Assembly (NCBI GenBank): GCA_025345505.1
Contig: JANVCC010000270.1
Coordinates: forward strand, 6,725,867-6,789,866
Origin: Todiramphus chloris collaris
Taxonomy: Eukaryota > Chordata > Aves > Coraciiformes > Alcedinidae
Direction of reading: 5' to 3'
DNA: 64,000 nucleotides
This document shows positions 58,021 through 64,000 of this stretch, piece after piece (the stretch's first letter is position 1; every line of letters begins with the position of its first letter). The position numbers were made by a program, and so were the translations under genes. The notes beneath the pieces were generated by a model. That model was given only the letters and a program-made list of their open reading frames with translations. It did not search any database and was not told the origin of the DNA.

Positions 58021-61000
58021 TTGCCTGGGTGCAAGCCAACAGGCAAGCACGTGACTTTTTTTTCCTTACAACACATCTTCTGAGGCAAGAAGCAGAACCC
58101 CACAATTTGCTGTTTAGTAACACCACCACCATCACCAGCAGTCTTTACAGAAGTAAATAAATAGACATGATAACAGCATTAAAAGGGAAAGCACTTGGCA
58201 ATTTATTTCTACCCTTTCCATCCCAGGTATGAATCCCATCCCCTAAGACAACTGGGTTCTGGTTTAAACTACTGGAGCCTGCAGCTTAAGTACAGCTAGA
58301 CAAAAAGTTCACTGAAAATTTGTATTTCAACAGCTTTCTTGGAAGAAGAGTTTCTGAGAACTTCAACGTTTTCAACCTGAACTGTGGGACAGGAGTCCCC
58401 AGAGGGCTCTGTTTGCACACCCCAGCGTGGCACTTGCCATCAATGCTGCTCTGTCCCTCAATCACGAGCCCAGTCTCACCAGCGTTATGGCAAACAGTGA
58501 AAAATAGATCCTCTCCTTCACCAAGGACTACTGCTTTGGTCCACTGCTCGCTGATCAGGCCAAAATAACTGCACGTGATGATTGTGAAGGAGTGTAACGC
58601 ACGTGTGCAATGGAGAGAAAGCAAGTCCGAAAGGTGATAGCCCTCCGAGTGTCACCTCTCAGAGACTCCAGTAAGATTCAAGAAGCACTTCTGATGATTT
58701 TCCCCACCATTTCTCTAACAGCCGCACCAATTGAGCTATTCAGTCAGAGTTTTGAAGTAATAGCTGAAGTGTATTTTTCTACTATTTTCTTCTCATTATA
58801 AATGAAATGCCTAAGCCATATTCACTTAATACCGCTGAGAAAAGAGAAACAAAGAATAAAAGGGAAGAAAGGTCACTGTTAGGCGAAGATCAAGTCTGGA
58901 AAATTTCAACTTGAGACATGAGCATTTCAGGAAGTTATAAGCAACTGGAATAATAAAGGAATTCTAATTGAAACACTGCATGAATTTTAACTATAGCTCT
59001 TGCTACACTAACAAATTAACGTATTTGAACAGCTTTCAGAAACTCCTCTTGGCCGAGACATCAATGGGCTGTGCTCTCAAGATCACTCCCAACCTCCTTG
59101 AAAAGGCAGAAGAAAGGGATAGATGATACTGGTCACAGCCATAGCTGATGGAGGTCAGCACAGCTCCTTTGCTTTCAGAGGCATCACTGAGTCACAGGAA
59201 AAGAAGGAAAAGGGAGTAAAACCAATATCCCCCCAGCTTGTAACAGCACATCCAGTTTACTTTGTGCTGCTTCCTCCCCAAAGGACAACGTCAGTCACCT
59301 CTAACCAGAGCAGCTAATCAAAACCTGGCCTGGTCCAAGGCCTCCTGCAAGAGGCAGAAGCAAAGAGAAATATTTCTCCAGTTTAAGAGAATTTGCTGAT
59401 GGAATCACAAGCTCATTTTTGTTTCCACTCCCTCCCAGTATGTTCTGCTCAACTCTTTGCCCTGCTCTTCACAGGAGGGCCATGAATTCAATGAAGCCTA
59501 ATCAAAGTTTTTGCCTCTCTCTAGAACAGATTTTTAATTGTGAACAGACAAAATGCACCTTTTTTTTTCCCCTCCCTTCAATGCTCTAAAGGAACAAAGG
59601 ACCTAGAAAGGCATCCTGCAAATGCTGAACTGCTATTGAAATAATCCTAGAATGATTATTTTTCCAAACAGTGCTCTGCTAAAATAAAATTCAGACATCC
59701 CATGAAACTTTTGCATGCCAACCCAGGTATTTAAATGCCTGTGTCTCCTGAAAAAAAACCACCAATGTTTTAAGTTCACTTCACTTGACTCCACTTTGCA
59801 AGTATTTGCAAAGGGCAGGAATGACCAAATACACCAATTTTCTAATACAGCGCTCCAGAGGCACTGCCACCAGCATCTTCATTTAAGTTCTTTCCACACA
59901 CTATGAAACTGTGTTTCTGTCAGAAACTAGGTCATAAACTTCTCTATTGGAAAGCGTTTATAGCTATTTGGACTGGATTATTCTGTTCAAGAGGTTATAA
60001 TAATAAAGGAAGCTCGCAAGAGTACTTTTTCCAAACACTTGGTATGCTGTTGCCAGTTCGAGAAACTGGCTCATTGCTTATCCTTCTTTGGCTCCTTCAT
60101 TCTAGATTGCTTGTTTGCTTTGACCACTTTCTGGACAAATATAAAACTTACTGTTTTACCTAATTAACGCGAGGGAGAATATAGAAAACTTTCTCATTTA
60201 TTCCAGTTCCCGAATCAGCTTTACAAAAACATTGTCAGGGATTCAAGAAGTGTTCATATATTAAGAGTTCTGCCAAAACTTTACAATCTAGTTATATCCT
60301 GATACAGAAAAAACAAAAAAACCCCAAAAAAACTACACCAAAAAAGCACCCTGCTCTGTTCTTTCTATTTTATACAAGTCTCTGGCAAGAAACAATCCAC
60401 CTCCATATATTCACATGCATCCAGATGATCTGTGGATAAACCTTATTTTCTTTAGTCTAATCAAATTGGCCAACTCGCTTTCTTCCCTTCCAAACACTCC
60501 CAACACATTTTCCTCAGCCACTCCTTCCTTCACAGGCAAAGCAGCAGGTTTGATCTCTTCCCACCACCACTCCTTTTGGAAGGCTTAAAATAGTGAGCAA
60601 ACAGTTCAGCCTCAGTTCCAATAGAGCAAAGCTTTTTCATTTCAGGTTCCTCCTCCCGGTTCTCCATTAAATAGCTGCTCACTTCTTATCACAGGCAAAT
60701 TCAGTGCCCATCAGTGTTCCAGAAGGGACTCACGGGAAAACTTTTGCCTGTTTTCCGGGGCCTCCAGGATCAAGGTGCCTGATGGTTTCCTCTAAGTGAG
60801 GAAGCTGGATTGGTAGTCTCCTACATGCTTTTCCATGAGCCATCAAAACAACCACAGTGGTGTCATCTTCAACTGGAAAAGCCTTAAATTCTACGCCATA
60901 TCCAACTTGCCTTGTATCTCCTAGGATTCAGCTGAAGGCCTTGCACATCAAGGCGATCTTTCCTCAGAGCTGCTTTATCACTTTCTGCCCCAAATATATA

Positions 61001-63009
61001 CACAGAAAGGAAAAGGAGGGCAGGTGGGATGGAAATAAGTGTACAGCACTGAACTAGTTCTGTAATCAGGAATGGATCTTAAGTGCAACATCTCTACTGT
61101 GTTTTGAAGAAAAACAACACCGGAGAGCAAAAATAAGCCCAACTTTTACCCAGCTGCATAAATTCTGTCTTCCAGCTCTGTCAACAAGGAGAATCTGTGT
61201 AATTAAATTATTCTCCCTCCGCTGGTTTTAAGATTTTTAGTGAAGATATGCTACTGGTTCTGTTTGCTTTTACAGAATTTTCAAAGCTTTTACTCTTAAA
61301 ACCTCAGCACTCCATCTTCTCTACTTCGCATAATCACAGTTTGAAATTTTACTTTTTCAGAGAGCTCACCTTCAGCAAAGCCAGAGGCTTTTCCAGTCTG
61401 GCAATCCTACCACAATTGTGGGAGGATTTAAGCCTACCACATTTAAGCCAGGCAGGTAGATTCATGCAATATTCACACTTCCTTCCATAGCCTTGATGCA
61501 TTAGCTGGAGTATGTGCAGTCAGGCCTTCAGTGCAATGGCTTTGCTATAAAGGCAGTATTGGGTAATACTTTTTTTTTTAAACCCATCCAAAGTTTCTCT
61601 GAACCCAAAAGCAATGTTTTAAATGTACAAAAGAAAACGACAAGAAAAAAATACAGATCAATTCTGATGAATAGTCCTGTATTTTAGTGTGTTGCTGGGA
61701 GGCTCAGCCCATGGAGTGTGTGTCCCCAGGGTATTTTAAGCTTCCTTTCACACAATCTTGAATTGTGTCAGGGGAAAAAAAAAAAAAATGGCCAGTACGA
61801 CTGCCTCACAGGTCAGGAGACAGAGCATCTTCTCTGTTGCTTTCTGGAACTCAAGAAGGCACACAACATAGAGGCCACACAAGTGACAATTTGTTATTAA
61901 AAACAGGGGAAATGAGCTCAGAGAAAGGCAAGAGAGGTCTGAGCAGCCACATCAAGCCTACACATTAGGAAGGCACCAACAGTGGAAGAGCCACAGAAGC
62001 CCTGCAGTTTCATTTGTCTTCAGGGAGATCGTAGTCTAGCTATTGCAAAACAAGCCTTCTTTAGAGTTTAGCACCCATCCTCCTTTCCCACCATCCCACT
62101 GGAAAGGGCACAGTTTAACCCCGCAATCTCCCGGCACATTGTCCTAGTGCCCAGGTTAACTGAAGTTAGCAAGGAGGAGATCCAAACCTAGCTTCAGGGA
62201 GTGCTCCCTGCTTCTCTTCCCCTAGCAGTCAGCTGGAGAACTCTGAACGGGGTGAAGCTGCAGAGTCTCCAACTTCACCTGGGTTCAAAACAGAACGTGA
62301 CAAATTCACAGAAGGAGAACGTATATGCAGAAACTACTCTACACGGAAGCCACCACTGACTCACAAGGTTCTTCATCCTGCAGATCATGAGAGGTTAATC
62401 TGGGAAGCAGCCACGTGCAGGGCTCGCTCCTCTCTCCTCTCTTGGCATCAGTTAGCAGCCACTCCCCTGGATAGGAGGAAACTACACCTTCCCTAAAGGT
62501 CTAGGCTTAACCCAGGTCCCTTGATCTGACAGATATTGACATTTTGATGCATTTGCTGTGTTTATGCTCTTACAGCCCGCAAGTTGCAGAATGAAGTACA
62601 CCCCAGGGTCATCCATTTGTGTGTTTTGTGCCCTTGCCTTAAGACATCTCTTTAACAGCGTGCCAATACTAGATACACATCAGGCTCCAACCTGAACACA
62701 ATGCAGCCTTCACCGCGTTTCTCTCTGCGATACTCTGACGAAGGAAGAAAATAGGAGGGCAATCGGGAGCCCAGAGATACTGAAGCCCATAGGTGTACTA
62801 AAGCACCACTAAGCCCAGGTCTTACTTCAGTCAAAACACACATGTGGCAGTAACCACTCTCACTTCTGAGCACTGGCTGCCTAGCAGCTCTACACTACCA
62901 GCACAACAGGGTGATCTTCACATGCACAGAAAGCCCAGTGTAGCCCTCAGAACATCAGAGTTGTGGAAAAAAAAAAAAAAGTACTCTGGACACACTGTCA
63001 CCTCTAGCA
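58021..63009. other. Unique noncoding DNA
   Basis: About 5 kb with no recognisable gene or transposon. Small items are a hairpin-like gccagtt-cgaga-aactggc at about 60052-60070, A- and CA-rich sequence near 60307-60345, T9 near 61570 and A13 near 61776-61789. The open frames are short and unremarkable. Confidence 0.5.
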
Positions 63010-63122
63010 GAAATGAAAGCACGTAGGTACATAGCCCCTTACCTCCTACTGACATGGGGACTAAAGAAATCATCCGTGGTTCCCCAGGAAGCCTGTGACA
63101 GAGCAAGAATTGAACTAAGACC
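63010..63122 (-). mobile_element. Possible ancient MIR-like (CORE-type) SINE fragment
   Basis: Read on the minus strand, the order is ttagttcaattcttgctctg, tcacaggcttcctgggg, tagtccccatgtcagtagga and ggggctatgtacctac. This resembles the tRNA-derived part of MIR-type SINEs (a decayed B box, then CTCTGCCAC, a 'CCCCATCTGTA' region and a 'GTACCTAC' region). The match is diverged and judged by eye. If right, it also explains the splice-acceptor-like and donor-like motifs on this strand at 63043-63092. Confidence 0.4.
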
Positions 63123-64000
63123 AACCTTTGCTTTGCCTTTGTGTAGGCTATAACAAGCTTGGGATAATTTTCAAGGGTATCAGCAACTTGACAGCTAAGT
63201 CCTGAATTGGCATAGCCTCAAAGAACGAGTTAAGTTACTTAAACCGCTCAAGAAATGCTGGAATTGTTCTTATATTCAGTCCTAGAGCTGTAACTAAGGT
63301 GAAATCAAATCTCAAAGTAAGTTAAGGAAACACTTTATACGGTGGCAAGGGTAAAGACTCTAATAGCAGCAGCTTGTTTGTTCCCACCATTCTAATCAGT
63401 TATATAGGATAATTATGCATTAGTAATTACCTTACAGTTTGTCAACATGAGATAACTCCTGTACAGAGGGTGACTGAGGAAGAGAGTTTGCTGCTTTGTG
63501 CAAAGAGACACTCATGCTCTGGCACACGTTCTCTATTTTTGTATTTCCATCTCATTTCTATCTTTGAGGGAAGTGAATTGATTGAGAAAAATTAATCTGA
63601 AACATGCATCAGAGTAGTCATGACCACTACAGAGCCAAGCAGCAAAACCTGGGTGAATGAAATCGGATCACAAGAGGCAGAACAGAACTCGCTGGAGAGT
63701 CAGCACCTCTCCCCCGGGACACACCTGGAATCCCCTACAAATACATTAAAAATAGGGGGCTTTGTTTTCCTTTTCATGGAGATATTATTACCAGACTAAC
63801 TGGTAAAAAGTTTACTAAGGGGCAAACCTCAAAAATTTTTTAGTAGTCCAAGTGTGCTTTGGAGAAGTAAAGCCTTCTGGAATAGATGCTGCAATCTGGT
63901 ATCATTTAAAGTAGCTGGAACTAATTCCTGCAGGAGCAGGTGGGTTGATGGAAGAATCAGAAGCGACAAACTGTATTTTGTAATCATCTTTTGCTCATTA
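63123..64000. other. Unique AT-rich noncoding DNA to the window end
   Basis: No gene recognised. The block at about 63396-63440 (ggataattatgcattagtaa) holds clustered homeodomain- and POU-like ATTA/ATGCAT motifs and could be a regulatory element. The tract shows no simple repeats of note. Confidence 0.45.

Noticed and set aside
60052..60070. Hairpin with GTTCGAG loop as part of a tRNA T-arm
   Set aside because: No matching acceptor, D or anticodon arms are found around it, so a tRNA gene is not supported.
63043..63092. 50-base minus-strand exon with good acceptor and GAG|GTAAGG donor
   Set aside because: Both signals fall inside sequence that resembles a decayed MIR-like SINE, which explains the pyrimidine tract and AG better than an exon does.
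1..64000. Endogenous retrovirus or other integrated virus
   Set aside because: No LTR pair, primer-binding site, polypurine-tract arrangement or viral protein motif was seen; the reverse-transcriptase-like motifs at 29.5 kb are of CR1 type.

Overview
This window looks like vertebrate, most probably bird, nuclear DNA. The main evidence is about ten fragments of CR1 LINE retrotransposons. Several keep the typical avian CR1 3' end, which runs through a 'ggttggaagggacct' / 'catctagtccaacccc' block and closes on ATTCTATGA-type octamers. The interspersed-repeat load is low and no L1, Alu or B1 sequence was seen. The bird order cannot be told from these fragments.

No host protein-coding gene, rRNA, tRNA, CRISPR array, operon or prokaryotic feature could be recognised. 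Apart from CR1 ORF2 remnants, the open frames are short, overlap in several frames and resemble no protein family I know. The two longest unexplained frames are a 249-codon stop-free stretch at 16713-17462 (minus strand), which has no ATG in its first third, and a 214-codon ATG frame at 5464-6105, which reads through a G13 run in pyrimidine-rich DNA. The window is best read as intergenic or long-intron DNA.

Layout: 1-6.7 kb is unique sequence interrupted at about 3 kb by a homopurine 14-bp minisatellite with an assembly gap. CR1 copies follow at 6.7-7.1 kb (+), 9.4-10.0 kb (+) and 12.1-12.4 kb (-). A stretch of almost 11 kb (12.4-23.2 kb) has no recognisable transposon. Next come CR1 at 23.2-23.5 kb (-), an old CR1 tail at 28.3 kb (+) and a rearranged CR1 reverse-transcriptase remnant at 29.5-29.9 kb (+). 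A 70-bp tandem duplication sits at 30.1-30.2 kb. The 37.4-38.3 kb region holds a CpG-dense islet, the best candidate for a promoter or other regulatory element. Weaker CpG-retaining patches lie at 41.5-41.7 kb and 54.3-54.7 kb. Short CR1 tails occur at 42.3 kb (-), 53.0 kb (+) and 57.9 kb (-), and a longer CR1 piece at 57.1-57.4 kb (-). A possible MIR-like SINE lies at 63.0-63.1 kb.

Several short segments are bounded by near-consensus splice signals (for example 7771-7889 and 49724-49841, minus strand; 44203-44398, plus strand). Most have stops in all frames, so at best they would be UTR or lncRNA exons, and chance matches of this kind are expected in 64 kb. I found no convincing new biological system. 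The most checkable leads are the CpG islet, the CpG-retaining segment at 54.3 kb, the splice-bounded segments, and three AT-rich blocks that look like possible conserved noncoding elements.
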